A stretch of DNA of 64,000 nt from assembly GCA_964019135.1 (NCBI GenBank), contig OZ025248.1, positions 43,021,670 through 43,085,669 of the forward strand. The letters run 5' to 3'. The position numbers were made by a program, and so were the translations under genes. Of this stretch, positions 63,701 to 64,000 are shown piece after piece. Every line of letters begins with the position of its first letter. Within the stretch, counting starts at the first letter, position 1. The notes under the pieces were generated by a model that was not told the DNA's origin, did not search any database, and saw only the letters and a program-made list of their open reading frames with translations. Source of the DNA: Arenicola marina. Taxonomy: Eukaryota > Annelida > Polychaeta > Arenicolidae.

Positions 63701-64000
63701 TGGACACTGTTACGTGTAAGTAACAGGGCTGGTAGTGGACGCCGTCACGGGTAAGTAGCAGGGCTGGTGGTACACACTGTTACGTGTAAGTAACAGGGCT
63801 GGTAGTGGACGCCGTCACGTGTAAGTAACAGGGCTGGTGGTACACACTGCTACGTGTAAGTAACAGGGCTGGTAGTGGACGCGGTCACGGGTAAGTAACA
63901 GGGCTGGTGGTACACACTGTCGCGGGTAAATAACAGGGTTGGTAGTGGACGCCGTCACGGGTAAGTAACGGGGCTGGTGGTACACACTGTCACGGGTAAA
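63701..64000 (+). repeat. 35-bp array resumes, copy of 62991-63290
   Basis: About 300 bp of the 35-bp array, nearly identical to the sequence 710 bp to the left (TACGTGTAAG blocks at 63001 and 63711), with about three differences. The array runs off the window. Confidence 0.9.

Noticed and set aside
29400-64000. CRISPR-like array
   Set aside because: Units abut with no unique spacers, the period is constant, and the context is a eukaryotic intron.

Overview
The window reads as nuclear DNA of an invertebrate animal. It has GT-AG splice sites with good polypyrimidine tracts, phase-1 exons that encode extracellular modules, a tRNA-derived SINE, a TA-flanked inverted-repeat transposon and very long minisatellites. 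I cannot fix the species. A lophotrochozoan or cephalochordate-like animal is plausible but is inference. About 70% of the window is tandem repeat, and most long open frames are by-products of those repeats.

The only gene I can build lies on the + strand and runs off the right end. A first coding exon (ATG at 10843, donor after 10896) and a 43-bp exon (11133-11175) together make a textbook signal peptide. A 225-bp Thr/Pro exon (25290-25514) follows, then a longer mucin-like repeat exon (26545-28279, with frame problems) and a complete fibronectin type III exon (29119-29397). Junctions run phase 0, then 1, 1, 1, 1, and the Ala codon made at the second junction completes an AxA signal-peptidase motif. 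The product would be a secreted or type I membrane glycoprotein with a mucin-like stalk followed by at least one FN3 domain. Receptor tyrosine phosphatases and related receptors have such FN3 domains, but no catalytic part is in view.

Layout: 1-10758 is 5' flank or 5' intron, with a 26-bp array (1071-1466), a 62-bp array (3911-4916) and a 59-bp array (7244-10224). 10759-11175 holds the signal-peptide exons. 11176-25289 is a 14-kb intron holding a 3.3-kb TIR element, a SINE, an LTR-like promoter block and minisatellites of 27, 33, 52 and 34 bp. 25290-29397 holds the mucin-like and FN3 exons. 29398-64000 is one intron filled with a 35-bp satellite.

The most striking feature is that satellite. 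Its unit is the exon/intron boundary of the FN3 exon itself: the end of the exon plus its 5' splice site (GTAAGT) has been amplified to roughly 950-980 copies over about 34 kb, in register with the authentic donor. The transcript would therefore carry close to a thousand U1-type splice-donor motifs, each beside a G-rich tract, and use of any decoy would add an in-frame stop. Nested near-identical blocks of 1.2-2.4 kb show recent expansion. This is the best candidate here for something undescribed.
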